A stretch of DNA of 64,000 nucleotides from Hyphomicrobium facile (GCF_900116175.1 NZ_FPCH01000001.1:870501-934500), one strand, 5' to 3'. Positions 28,032 to 36,937 are shown, numbered from the stretch's first letter. Numbers and translations are program-made. The notes: a model not told the origin generated them from the letters alone.

Positions 28032-28824
28032 AGCGTTTCTCCTTGCAATCGGCGCTGTGGCTCTTTCGGCCGCTCCCTCACACGCGCGCGAATTGAAGTT
28101 CTGTGCCGATCCTAACAATATGCCGTTCTCGAACGATCGTGGCGAAGGCTTCGAAAATCGTATCGCGACGCTGATCGCGGCCGACATGGGGGCGACAGCG
28201 ACGTTCGTCTGGACGCCTGAGTGGCGCGGTTTCATTCGCAAAGGTCTTGGCGCCGGGCTTTGCGATGTCGTTCCCGGTGTGCCCGTCGATTTTCAACGCG
28301 TGCGCCCGACGAAGCCCTATTACACGGCGAGTTACGCGTTCGTTCAGCCTGCGGGGACCTCGGCTCCGATAACGTCGTTCGACGACGCAAGCCTGCGCGG
28401 TAAACGCATCGGCGTTCAGCTCGTCGGCAACGATGGAGCGAATACGCCGCCGATGACGGAGCTGGCGCGCCGTGGCATCACGAACGGCATCAAAGGATAC
28501 ATGGTCTTTGGTGACTGGTCGAAGCCCGACCCGCTTCTTCCGGTCGTCGAAGGCATTGCGCGTGGCGATGTCGATATCTCGGTCGTGTGGGGGCCTGTCG
28601 CGGATTATTATGCGGCCCGGCAGACGCCGCCGTTACGCGTCACCCACATCAGCGACATTCCGGACATGACGTTTTCCATTTCGATGGGCGTGCGGAAACC
28701 CGATATGGCGCTTGCCGAGGAGATCAATCGTTCTCTCGACAGGCGGCAAGCGGACATTCGCAATATTCTCGCGGATTATCACATTCAGACTTCTGCAATG
28801 AAGAAATCCGCAGCGGCGGAGTGA
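28012..28824 (+). CDS. xoxJ: Periplasmic accessory protein XoxJ (MoxJ-type binding protein)
   Basis: A 270-residue protein with a signal peptide ending SHARE. It has the fold signature of a family-3 solute-binding protein (LKFCADPNNMPFSNDRGEGF, ADMGATATFVWTPEWRG, VVPGVPVDFQRVRPTKPYY) as in the quinoprotein-dehydrogenase-associated MxaJ/XoxJ group. The partner role with XoxF, proposed to be in enzyme activation, is inferred from known xoxFGJ clusters. It overlaps xoxF by 20 bp, with AAGGGAGGG inside the xoxF end, so the two are translationally linked. Confidence 0.92.
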   Translation: MSSRFNRAFLLAIGAVALSAAPSHARELKFCADPNNMPFSNDRGEGFENRIATLIAADMGATATFVWTPEWRGFIRKGLGAGLCDVVPGVPVDFQRVRPTKPYYTASYAFVQPAGTSAPITSFDDASLRGKRIGVQLVGNDGANTPPMTELARRGITNGIKGYMVFGDWSKPDPLLPVVEGIARGDVDISVVWGPVADYYAARQTPPLRVTHISDIPDMTFSISMGVRKPDMALAEEINRSLDRRQADIRNILADYHIQTSAMKKSAAAE

Positions 28825-28829
28825 TTCCG

Positions 28830-29330
28830 ATGAAACGATTTCTACCCTATCTGAGCTTTGCGCTTCTCTATGCGCTTCTGGCTGGCATCTTGCTTGTGGG
28901 GTACGAGTCTCGAGCAGCGGACGACAAACCAGCCTACAAGCAGCCGACGAATCCCGAGCCGCAAGTTTCATTGGTTCCACTTGCGCCCGGAGGCGGAGAG
29001 CCTATCGCGCAGACGAGCGCCGAAGGCCGTAAATTGCAGGAGGATCCGGCGGCAATCGAGAAAGGCAAAGCTCTCTACTCAGCGATGAATTGCGTCGGCT
29101 GCCATGCCAATGGCGGCGGCGGCATGGGCCCGGCATTGATGGACAATATCTGGATCTATGGCGGGTCGATCGAGAATATTGCGGCGTCCATCCGTGAGGG
29201 GCGGCCGAACGGGATGCCGTCGTTCCGCGGATTTCTGCCCGACGAGCAGGTTTGGGAGGTCGCGGCGTTCGTGCGCTCGCTTTCAGTTCCCGTCCCAGGA
29301 ACCGCATCGGATACCAAACAGGCGAAGTAG
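28830..29330 (+). CDS. xoxG: Cytochrome c XoxG, electron acceptor of XoxF
   Basis: A 166-residue class I cytochrome c. A hydrophobic signal or anchor (about 4-24) precedes a single haem site CVGCH (Cys88, Cys91, His92); NGMPSFRGFLPD supplies axial Met129. It probably takes electrons from XoxF towards the terminal oxidase. It starts 5 bp after xoxJ, completing a gene order of F-J-G. No terminator with a T-run follows; an imperfect AGGAA-type hairpin at about 29403-29433 lies in the gap. Confidence 0.92.
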   Translation: MKRFLPYLSFALLYALLAGILLVGYESRAADDKPAYKQPTNPEPQVSLVPLAPGGGEPIAQTSAEGRKLQEDPAAIEKGKALYSAMNCVGCHANGGGGMGPALMDNIWIYGGSIENIAASIREGRPNGMPSFRGFLPDEQVWEVAAFVRSLSVPVPGTASDTKQAK

Positions 29331-29566
29331 AGAGAGCGGCCACGTTCGTTGTCCCCGATGTGGGGTTGTCGCGTAGCCCATTGAGTTATCTCGGCTCCTT
29401 CAGAGGAATGCCGCAGGCGTAGCGCGGCTTCCTGTGGGCAAAACGAGCATAAGATTTCAGGAACGGTGTTCAACGCTCACGGGGGCGCCTCCAAACGCGC
29501 GTCGTTTCCGGAACAAACCTCCCTCCAGCCGTGTTGAAAGACCGGCGTTATATGAGGAGACGTGCG

Positions 29567-29641
29567 GTGCACGAGATCATTTATCTGATCGGATTAATCG
29601 TGGTCATTTCGTTTCTTCTGGGCCTTTTGGGTTTTAGATGA
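29567..29641 (+). CDS. 24-residue membrane peptide, translationally coupled to the next gene
   Basis: A very short ORF with an ideal binding site: GAGGAGA (29554-29560) lies 6 nt before GTG 29567. The product is one hydrophobic helix (HEIIYLIGLIVVISFLLGLL) with a C-terminal GFR. An in-frame ATG at 29552 would add five basic residues but overlaps the binding site. The TGA overlaps the next ATG (ATGA at 29638-29641). Similar one-helix mini-proteins occur in Hyphomicrobiales, to my recollection; function unknown. Confidence 0.6.
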   Translation: MHEIIYLIGLIVVISFLLGLLGFR

Positions 29642-30483
29642 TCGATGGAGATGCCGCGATGGTCGAAGTTATCGATATGCGCGAAACGGGCCCGTTCCTC
29701 AGTTGGAGGGGTATTTTGGCGGGCGCAGTTGCCGGATCGGCACTCTCCTTCGTCTTGATGTCGCTTGGCGTCGCTGGGGGACTTTCGCTCCTATCGCCTT
29801 GGCCGGGCCAGTCGTATGGCGGGCTCGCTTTGTCCGTCGCGGCGGCTTGGGCGCTCATCGTGACGATAGCGTCGTTCCTGATCGCTGGTTTTGTGGCTGC
29901 TCGCGTGCGTCCGCGCGTCGGCGATGTGCCGCCTGACGAAGTTGAATTTCGTGATGGGCTTCAGGGTCTCGTCACTTGGGGTGTGTGCGTCCTGTTCGGC
30001 GGATTGATCGCAGCGGGGATCGGTTCGGCCGCGCTTCATGCCGGATCGTCGGCAATCGCAAAGTTCTCGAGTACTTCATCGAGCCCTTTGTCGGCCATCG
30101 TTTCTACGCTCTCGACGCCGCCGGAAGGAAAGCCGGTGACGAACGTCCAGCTTCTCACCCCGGAGGAGGAAAAGACGATCGAGGCGGTGTTCATGAGATC
30201 GTTCGGTAACGAGCATCTTGCGCCGGCCGATCGTACCCTCGTCTCTTCGATTATTGCGGCGAAGGCGGGCATCCCGATTGCGGAGGCGCAAACGCGCGTA
30301 GATCAGGCCTACACCGATGCGATTGCCGCGCTCGACAAGGCGAAGAAGGCGACGGAGCTTTCGGGGCTTTTGACCGGGATAGGACTTCTTATCGGGCTTT
30401 GCGCAGCTTGGTACGGCGGTGTCCGTGGCGGCAATAGCCGCGATACCAACGTTCCGGCGCGATTTCGATTTCGAGCATTCTGA
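29638..30483 (+). CDS. Hypothetical membrane protein (PhnA-like annotation group)
   Basis: A 281-residue protein with hydrophobic segments at about 24-50, 60-85, 110-135 and 245-265. A soluble loop (about 150-245) lies between the third and fourth. It begins FLSWRGILAGAVAGSALSFVL, a form shared by a group of alphaproteobacterial membrane proteins loosely annotated PhnA-like. I see no catalytic motif. Coupled by ATGA overlap to the 24-residue peptide and ended by a rho-independent terminator, so the two form a small operon. Confidence 0.75.
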   Translation: MIDGDAAMVEVIDMRETGPFLSWRGILAGAVAGSALSFVLMSLGVAGGLSLLSPWPGQSYGGLALSVAAAWALIVTIASFLIAGFVAARVRPRVGDVPPDEVEFRDGLQGLVTWGVCVLFGGLIAAGIGSAALHAGSSAIAKFSSTSSSPLSAIVSTLSTPPEGKPVTNVQLLTPEEEKTIEAVFMRSFGNEHLAPADRTLVSSIIAAKAGIPIAEAQTRVDQAYTDAIAALDKAKKATELSGLLTGIGLLIGLCAAWYGGVRGGNSRDTNVPARFRFRAF

Positions 30484-30506
30484 CTGCTACGCGCTTGCTT
30501 GTACTC

Positions 30507-30536
30507 GAGACGTGAGGGAACTCACGTCTCTTTTTC
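30507..30536 (+). terminator. Rho-independent terminator of the two-gene membrane operon
   Basis: GAGACGTGAG (30507-30516) pairs perfectly with CTCACGTCTC (30521-30530) across a 4-nt loop, followed by TTTTT. Confidence 0.95.
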
Positions 30537-30554
30537 GTGTGCGCGCGTGGTAGC

Positions 30555-30875
30555 TCAGTCGGTCTCGTTCAGGATGATGTACGGCCTGCGCCTCGGTGTC
30601 GGCAGCGTCGGCAACGGCGGGCCGAACACCGGCTGCCTCAGTGTCCAGTTGGGTCCGGCTGTGCCGGCGGTGCTGGGCGAGTGACCGTTCCACGCCGAGT
30701 CAGGGAGCAGGAAGTCGTCGGCCGGGAACGTCGGCCCCCGGCGATCGACAGGAGCCCATACGACGCCGCAGCATGCGGTTCGCGGCCCTGACTGGGAGCG
30801 ATAGCCGGCTGAAGCGGTTCCAGCCGCCAAGAGGGCTGCTGCCGTGGCAAGTGAGGTGAGAGCAAAAGATCTCAT
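30555..30875 (-). CDS. Small exported protein, uncharacterised
   Basis: A 106-residue protein with a clear signal peptide (MRSFALTSLATAAALLAAGTA then SAGYR). The mature part is Pro/Gly-rich with a CC pair (TACCGVV) and no family I recognise. A ribosome binding site AAGGA lies about 8 nt before ATG 30875. It is convergent with the preceding gene, whose terminator lies between them. Confidence 0.6.
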   Translation of the reverse strand: MRSFALTSLATAAALLAAGTASAGYRSQSGPRTACCGVVWAPVDRRGPTFPADDFLLPDSAWNGHSPSTAGTAGPNWTLRQPVFGPPLPTLPTPRRRPYIILNETD

Positions 30876-31034
30876 CGCGTGGTCCTTCGCATCGGAGCCC
30901 GGCGTCGAGGAAGACGCATTCCCTGCTGCAGACGTTAATCCTGCCGACCAACAACTAAAAGACCGTTTAACCGGATCCTTCAGTCTGCTGCATTAATGGC
31001 ACAAAAAGCGTAGAGCGACCGGCGAGGGAGCGAC

Positions 31035-33197
31035 TTATGTCGTGATCGGATTAATCGTTATGATCCCGTTGGAGCTCGAATTTCCTTGGAGGATCTGAAG
31101 GACGGCGGACTGGCTGGTATCGGCATTCTGCGCATCGTAGAGCGCCGCGAACTTAGCGATGAGCTTGTTCAATTTCGCCGGGTCCTGGAGATCAGCCAGG
31201 TCGAGCCGCTTGGTTATCATCTTCGCCTGGGTGTCGATATCGGCGGCCGACATCATCGAGGATAGGCCGAGGGCTGTCTGGGCGAACTGCACCAGGGCCT
31301 TATCGGCTAGAATCTGGTAGGGTGAGGTGATACCCGAAGCCTTCCGCTGGAAATAAAGCGCGAGGCGGACACCGTCACTCTGATCGCCGGCCTGCGTTTC
31401 CATCGTCTGCTGGAGGTAGCCGTCAGTGGTCGCTATCATCTGGCTGCGGTATTGTGCTTCTCCCGCCGGAACGGTGAGGGTCTTGCCGTCGGTTCCGAAG
31501 TTGAATGCGACGGCCAGCGGACGATACTTAGAATTTACGGTCTTGTTGATATAGCTCTTTGGATCCAACGGATCGCTCGTCAGGATGGTGCGCAAATCGC
31601 TCGTCGATAGCTTCGCATCCTTCAGCCCGTATGCGCTGAGCATGAAATTCACGAGCTTGGTGTCTTTCAGAAGATCATCGACGTTGTTGATCGTGGCGAT
31701 GGTCGTTGCGTAGTAATTGCTATCGGCCTCGGCCTGATCCAGCGCGGTCGTCGATGTGCCGGATTGCGCCATATAGAGTTTGACGGTCGCGGTTAAATTC
31801 GAATCCGTCTGGGCTACCGCCGCGGTCTTGGCCTTGCCGTTCGAGTCGAAGTTGAACGCCGACGCCATCGCGATGTAGGCGGGGTTATGCGACTGGTTCG
31901 CGAAGCTGTTCGGGTCGCTTGGGTCGCTCTGCAGGATCTTGGTGATCGTGTATTTCGTCGTCTTCAGAGGATCCAGCCCGTAGGCGGAGAGGATGTAGTT
32001 GTAAGCCGAGCTGTTCAGCAGATCCTGGACGCTGGAAATACCGGCGACCGCGTCCTTGTAAGCGGCGGTGGCCGTGTTGTTCGATGCTGTCTGGGCAGCA
32101 TTGTAATTGGCCGAATAGGAAGCCAACAGGCTGCTGACTTGCGCCGATGTCTGTGCCGCACCGTCTTTGACCGACCCGTCGGTGTTGAAGCTGAACATCG
32201 CCGCCAGCTTCTTGAACACGGCGTTGGTCTGCTGATTTGCGACGCTACCCGGGTCGTCGAGATCGCTGGTCAGGATCTGGCGCAGCAGCGTTTTCGATTG
32301 AGTGTTGGGATTGAGACCAACGGACGTCATCGCGACGTCAAACAGTGTGCTGTTTGCCAAGAAATCGTCGACGGAAGTCACGCTTGAAATGGCAGAATTA
32401 TAATACTGCGTTTTGAATGTCGCTGCGGAAGAGGTCGCGCTTGATCCGGTTGCGTTGAAGTACTGAGAGACCGTGTTGATGATCTTGTCGTTCGACTGGG
32501 CCGTTCCGTTGACGCTGCCGTCTGTTGCAAAATTGAAAGCGGCGGCGAGAAGCTGATAATTCGAGTTCGAACTTCCGAGCGTATTGGCGGCGCTATTCGG
32601 GTCGGAAAGATCGCTCGTCAGGACGGCTCTGATCGTTGCGGCCGATGTGATGTTCGCGTTCAAGCCGTAGGCGGTCACGGCGAAATTCAGCAGCCGCGGG
32701 TTCGCCATCAACTGATCGACGGATGTTATATTGCCGATGGCCGCCTGATAGTACGTCGCTTCGGTCGAGGCGGCGATGCCCTTGTTGACCTGCTGCTGCG
32801 TGTACAAGCCGATCGTATCGCTTTCTTCCTTGGAATTCTGCGCGAGGGTCGGCTGGGTCGCGAGCGTGCCGTCGGTCGAAAATTGGAAGGCCTTCGCAAA
32901 TTCCAAAAATCGCGTGTCGGTGAGCTTATTGACGAAACTTTTGCTGTCGGTCAGGTCGCTGGTGAGGACCTTCTTCATGAAGGCCTTGGCGTACGTCATA
33001 TCGCTCAGGCCGTATGACGTCATCGCGTAGCTGAAAAGGCGCGGATTGTTCAGGAACTCATCGACCGTTTTCACCTTGTCGATGTTGGCCTGATAATATT
33101 TCGCGGCGTTCGAAACGTCGCTCTGGGCCGAAATGCGCGAAAGCGTTTTTGGCAAGTCCGCGGCGTAGGTCCGATAGAGGAGATACGTTGAGATCAT
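31035..33197 (-). CDS. DUF1217 repeat protein
   Basis: A 720-residue protein of six tandem DUF1217 units, each about 95-130 residues. Each contains a YY..I....SVDDFL segment, an AYGL helix, a VLTSDLSDPxS-type motif and an AAAFNFxTDG end. The first five units are regular; the sixth (from about residue 600) is divergent. No signal peptide is evident. In rhizobia DUF1217 genes are often found in flagellar gene clusters, where the role is unknown; here no flagellar genes lie nearby. The gene is single and monocistronic. Confidence 0.88.
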   Translation of the reverse strand: MISTYLLYRTYAADLPKTLSRISAQSDVSNAAKYYQANIDKVKTVDEFLNNPRLFSYAMTSYGLSDMTYAKAFMKKVLTSDLTDSKSFVNKLTDTRFLEFAKAFQFSTDGTLATQPTLAQNSKEESDTIGLYTQQQVNKGIAASTEATYYQAAIGNITSVDQLMANPRLLNFAVTAYGLNANITSAATIRAVLTSDLSDPNSAANTLGSSNSNYQLLAAAFNFATDGSVNGTAQSNDKIINTVSQYFNATGSSATSSAATFKTQYYNSAISSVTSVDDFLANSTLFDVAMTSVGLNPNTQSKTLLRQILTSDLDDPGSVANQQTNAVFKKLAAMFSFNTDGSVKDGAAQTSAQVSSLLASYSANYNAAQTASNNTATAAYKDAVAGISSVQDLLNSSAYNYILSAYGLDPLKTTKYTITKILQSDPSDPNSFANQSHNPAYIAMASAFNFDSNGKAKTAAVAQTDSNLTATVKLYMAQSGTSTTALDQAEADSNYYATTIATINNVDDLLKDTKLVNFMLSAYGLKDAKLSTSDLRTILTSDPLDPKSYINKTVNSKYRPLAVAFNFGTDGKTLTVPAGEAQYRSQMIATTDGYLQQTMETQAGDQSDGVRLALYFQRKASGITSPYQILADKALVQFAQTALGLSSMMSAADIDTQAKMITKRLDLADLQDPAKLNKLIAKFAALYDAQNADTSQSAVLQILQGNSSSNGIITINPITT

Positions 33198-33392
33198 CGC
33201 GAGCTTTCGGCTTCAATCGACTCGAATTGGTGTATCAGGAATCTCACAGCTCAACCGGCGTGCCAAGGCCCGCGATCAGCGCCGCATGAAAACCAGATAC
33301 AACTCGTGCGTCACCGGCAGCCGCCTCAGGCCACCCGGAAGATGGTCGACAGATCCAGGTTACGATGACGTTACCGCCGCGGCTCGCCCGGC

Positions 33393-33914
33393 TTAATAGT
33401 CTAGCTTTTCGCCGGGCGGCTCTGCAATGACGAGCCCGCGGTAGCTGGCAAGCGCGCCCGGTTCCAGTTCGTGCGCCAGAATGCGGAACGGATTGACGGG
33501 GCCTGGAAATACGATCTGGCCGGGCGGCACGGCTGCGAAGCCGAAGCGGCCGTAGTAGGGATGATCTCCGACCAGGACGACGACCTTGGCGCCGCCGCTG
33601 CGCGCAGCTTCGACGCCCGCCGTTATCAGCTTACTGCCCAGACCAAAGCTCCGGTGATCGGCGTCGACTGCGACGGGCCCGAGCAGGACGGCGCCTTTGG
33701 CGCCTCCGATGGTGATCTCCGTCGTTCGGATCGATGCCACGATCTCATTGCCGATCGAGGCGACGAGGCAGAACCGCGACAGATGCCCTTTTCCTTCGCG
33801 CACGCGATAGGCGGAGCGCGCGAAGCGTCCGGGTCCGAAAACGCGCGCATGCAGCTTCGATATCTCGGCGATATCGTCGGGGCGTGCTTTACGAATGACG
33901 AGAGAAGGTGACAT
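33393..33914 (-). CDS. GNAT-family N-acetyltransferase
   Basis: A 173-residue protein with the GNAT fold. IRKARPDDIAEISKLHARVFG is the start, LLGPVAVDADHRSFGLGSKLI the acetyl-CoA-binding motif A (R/QxxGxG-type), and VLVGDHPYYGRFGF the end motif seen in the YhbS-like group. The acceptor substrate is unknown. The Nudix-like gene lies just upstream on the same strand, 57 bp away. Confidence 0.88.
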   Translation of the reverse strand: MSPSLVIRKARPDDIAEISKLHARVFGPGRFARSAYRVREGKGHLSRFCLVASIGNEIVASIRTTEITIGGAKGAVLLGPVAVDADHRSFGLGSKLITAGVEAARSGGAKVVVLVGDHPYYGRFGFAAVPPGQIVFPGPVNPFRILAHELEPGALASYRGLVIAEPPGEKLDY

Positions 33915-33971
33915 GCGCGGACTTCTAAGCAGCTCGAGGAAGCCGGCAACGTCCGGCAGGCGGGGCTTCTA

Positions 33972-34475
33972 TCATACTTGGGAAATTGTGCGACCCTCAT
34001 GCGAGCGACGAATTCGCTCCGCCGTCATTGGCGGGAGGCCGGCGGGGAGGGAGCCGAGCGGGAAGAAGCTTGTCGCCGGAGTACTTGTCGCCGGAGTGTT
34101 TGGGATCGAAAGCCGCCGCCAATCGCGGACGACGTACAATCCCGTTTGGCCTCGCTCCCCTCTCGGACTTATCTGGCCTGTCCGGCGGTCCCGGATCCCG
34201 GCATAAAATCCACGCAATTCCGGCTTTGCATTAACCTCGATGCCTGCAATGTCGCGCAGGCCGCGCCGGACCGCCGTCTCGAGGGTCTCACCGTTCTGGG
34301 CGGTCGTTGCGGGCAGATTCCAGCCCCCGTTCTCGTCTTGGCGCACCATCAGCGTTCGGCCCGCGTCGTCTATGACACACGCCTCGACGGACAAGTAGAT
34401 GCCGCGTGTAAATCGCCAGTATTGCTGGAAAGCGCGGGCGACGAGGGGGCCCAGCAGAAATCTATCTTCCCTCAA
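33972..34475 (-). CDS. Nudix-fold protein with degenerate catalytic box
   Basis: A 167-residue protein if started at TTG 34475, which has AAAGGAG 9 nt upstream; the frame also reaches a GTG at 34544 without a binding site. The fold is recognisable: VEACVIDDAGRTLMVRQDENGGWNLP, then a Nudix-box region GETLETAVRRGLRDIAGI. The canonical box is GX5EX7REUXEEXGU; here RE has become RG and EE has become DI, so the metal-binding Glu residues are missing. It is probably catalytically dead or repurposed as a nucleotide-binding or regulatory domain. Confidence 0.75.
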   Translation of the reverse strand: MREDRFLLGPLVARAFQQYWRFTRGIYLSVEACVIDDAGRTLMVRQDENGGWNLPATTAQNGETLETAVRRGLRDIAGIEVNAKPELRGFYAGIRDRRTGQISPRGERGQTGLYVVRDWRRLSIPNTPATSTPATSFFPLGSLPAGLPPMTAERIRRSHEGRTISQV

Positions 34476-34592
34476 CGTCGAACTCTCCTTTGCGTCGCGG
34501 CCGTTCGCTTTTCTCGTAGGCGCTAGGCATTTGCTAGTTACCACGGTGTGCTACAGTGTGCTTCCAGCAGCTTACCTACCGCATTCCCAAAT

Positions 34593-35498
34593 ATGACCGA
34601 GACTTTCACGCTCGCGCACTTTTCCGATGTGCACCTGCCGCCCGTTTTCGGGAGCCGATGGCAATATTGGAATGCCAAACGCGTGCTTGGGTATTTGAAT
34701 TGGCTTCGCAAGCGGCGTCGCGTTCATCAGGGCGAGATTGCCGATAAGCTCATTGCCGATGCTACGGCGCTTCGCGTCGGCCATATCGTGATCACGGGCG
34801 ATCTCATCAATCTCGGCCTGCCGTCGGAATACGAAGCGGCACTCGATTGGCTCCGATCCATCGGCTCGCCCGAGGACGTGACCGTCATTCCGGGAAACCA
34901 CGACATCTATTCGAGCTTGTACGGCGATCCGGGCGTCGCTCGGTGGGCGGAATATATGGGTGGGGAAAACGATACGCTGGCGTTTCCGTTCGTGCGTCGC
35001 GTCGGTCCGATCGGGCTCATCGGGTTGAATTCCGCTGTCGAAACGCCGCCGTTCTTCGCCAGCGGGCGGATCGGAGCCCATCAGCTGGAGATTGCCGGCG
35101 AGCAGCTTACGGCTCTCGGCGAAGAGGGTATCGTCCGTGTCGTGCTCATCCACCATCCGCCGCTTCCCAATCTGGCTCCGCCCAGGCGCGCGCTGAGCGA
35201 TGCCGCTCACTTCGCGCATCTCCTCGAGCGCGGCGACGCCGAGCTTGTGCTTTACGGCCACAATCACAAAACGCGGGTCGATTGGCTCAGATCTCGAACA
35301 AAGTCCATTCCGGTCGTGGGCGTCGCGTCGGCGTCAGCCGCTGTCACATATGGCGAAGAGCCTTTGGCAAGCTATAACCTCTTCACGTTCTTCAAAAGCG
35401 AGAACGGGCTTCGTATCCGCCACGTAGTGCGCGGAATCGATGCGCCGGATTCGCCCGTCAGAAAAATCAGCGAGACGGTTCTGACGCCCGGAATATGA
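34593..35498 (+). CDS. Calcineurin-like phosphoesterase (CpdA-like)
   Basis: A 301-residue protein with all metal ligands: FSDVHLP (DxH), TGDLINLG (GD), VIPGNHDIY (GNHD), VLIHHPP and LYGHNHK (GHxH). This is the pattern of class III cyclic nucleotide phosphodiesterases such as CpdA and related phosphohydrolases; the true substrate cannot be told. ATG 34593 is chosen because the family begins TETFTLAHFSD; earlier codons are not conserved. It is divergent from the Nudix-like gene. Confidence 0.88.
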   Translation: MTETFTLAHFSDVHLPPVFGSRWQYWNAKRVLGYLNWLRKRRRVHQGEIADKLIADATALRVGHIVITGDLINLGLPSEYEAALDWLRSIGSPEDVTVIPGNHDIYSSLYGDPGVARWAEYMGGENDTLAFPFVRRVGPIGLIGLNSAVETPPFFASGRIGAHQLEIAGEQLTALGEEGIVRVVLIHHPPLPNLAPPRRALSDAAHFAHLLERGDAELVLYGHNHKTRVDWLRSRTKSIPVVGVASASAAVTYGEEPLASYNLFTFFKSENGLRIRHVVRGIDAPDSPVRKISETVLTPGI

Positions 35499-35696
35499 TT
35501 TCGATAATGTGGCTTGCTCGCATCTTAGCGGCCAAATGCCACGCGCTCGAATCTCGTGGCGTTCGTGCTGCAAGCTGACGCATCAGCTCGATTTGCGACC
35601 ACCATTCCTGAGTCTCGCGAGTTGAGGCTTACGCGTTGAGCACATTGCAGGCGCTGATCGCACAAGCGTTGAGCAAGCAATTCGCGCAACGAGCAA

Positions 35697-35711
35697 GTGT
35701 AACATTTACAC
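35697..35711. promoter_or_regulatory. Short palindrome upstream of the patatin gene
   Basis: GTGTAA (35697-35702) pairs with TTACAC (35706-35711) across 3 nt, about 80 bp before the patatin start, in a 293-bp gap without other genes. A possible operator. Confidence 0.3.
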
Positions 35712-35791
35712 GCTAGTGACTAAGCTTGGTGATAGCCCAGTCGTTTCTGCCGCGGCGTCGATGACATACCTCTGCCGCGCGCGTTAATGAT

Positions 35792-36925
35792 ATGGAGTCA
35801 CGCTGGCCTTTGGTGTTTTATTGGCCTGCGGGGAGCAATGCGGTTTTGCCAAAATCTGCTTACATCAATCTGGCCTTACAAGGCGGCGGAGCTCATGGCG
35901 CCTTCACATGGGGCGTTCTCGATCGTCTGTTAGAGGACGATACGCTTCAGTTCGGCTGGATCAGCGCAACGAGCGCCGGCGCCGTCAATGCGGTCGCGCT
36001 CGCGGCAGGGCTTGCCGAAGGCTCGCGCGATAAGGCGCGCGAGAAGATGTACAAAATCTGGCACGCCATCCACAACGCCGCCATTCCCGATCTGACGCGG
36101 CTCAATCCATTTCTCAACGGGCTCGTGCGCACATCGCATCTTGCGTCGATGCTGTCGCCTTACGAGTTCAATCCGCTCGGCTTCGATCCGCTGCGCCGTC
36201 TGCTCACCGAGCATGTCGATTTCGAATTGATCCGAGCCAAGTCGCCGGTCGATCTGCTCATCGCCGCCACGCATGTCGCGACCGGCCGGGCGCGCCTTTT
36301 CCGTGAACACGAGATCACGGTCGATGCGGTGCTCGCGTCAGCCTGTCTGCCGGTGATGCATCATGCCGTCGAGATCGAGGGCGCGGCCTATTGGGACGGC
36401 GGCTTCTCGGCAAATCCCGACCTTGTGACGCTCGCGAGCGAAAGTCCGATCGGCGATACGCTGCTGGTCATGGTTGCTCCGCGCACCAACGATCGGTTGC
36501 CGACGACTGCGCGCGATATTTCGATCCATGCCAACCGTCTTACGTTCAACGCGCCGCTGCTGCGCGATATCGAAGTCATAACAGCTGTGCGCGAGACATC
36601 GGGACCACTGCTCGCAAAAGGACGCCTGGCGCCGATTTGCCGGCACCGTTTTCACCTGATCGACGGGGGGCCCGTTACAGGCGCGCTCAATCCAGAGACG
36701 ACCGTGAAGCCCGATTGGGACATCATCACGTACCTTCATGGTGCGGGCCGCGACTATGCGGAGAAGTGGCTGGGGGTTGCGCGTTCGGCTGTTGGAAGGC
36801 TCGAAACCGTCAATCTCGCGAACCACTTTTTCCCGGCTGTCGACGAGGGCATCACGTTTCGCTCACCGGTTCTCGGCAAGCGGCCGGTTCAGAAGCGGGG
36901 CGTCGGCGGCAAACGCCAGAAGTAG
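35792..36925 (+). CDS. Patatin-like phospholipase
   Basis: A 377-residue protein. LALQGGGAHGAF is the oxyanion-hole motif, ATSAGAVNA holds the nucleophilic Ser, and YWDGGF holds the Asp of the Ser-Asp dyad. The lipase motif GXSXG reads A-T-S-A-G, with Ala in place of the first Gly. It is likely a cytoplasmic or membrane-attached acyl hydrolase; substrate unknown. The start may be downstream: TTG 35846 follows GGGGAG and gives a beginning closer to other patatins than ATG 35792. It is convergent with the XRE regulator. Confidence 0.88.
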   Translation: MESRWPLVFYWPAGSNAVLPKSAYINLALQGGGAHGAFTWGVLDRLLEDDTLQFGWISATSAGAVNAVALAAGLAEGSRDKAREKMYKIWHAIHNAAIPDLTRLNPFLNGLVRTSHLASMLSPYEFNPLGFDPLRRLLTEHVDFELIRAKSPVDLLIAATHVATGRARLFREHEITVDAVLASACLPVMHHAVEIEGAAYWDGGFSANPDLVTLASESPIGDTLLVMVAPRTNDRLPTTARDISIHANRLTFNAPLLRDIEVITAVRETSGPLLAKGRLAPICRHRFHLIDGGPVTGALNPETTVKPDWDIITYLHGAGRDYAEKWLGVARSAVGRLETVNLANHFFPAVDEGITFRSPVLGKRPVQKRGVGGKRQK

Positions 36926-36937
36926 AATTCAGGTCGA

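Noticed and set aside
30541-30600. tRNA-like start (GTGGTAGCTCAGTCGGT)
   Set aside because: No anticodon arm, T-arm consensus or acceptor pairing follows; the bases are the 3' end of the minus-strand exported protein gene.
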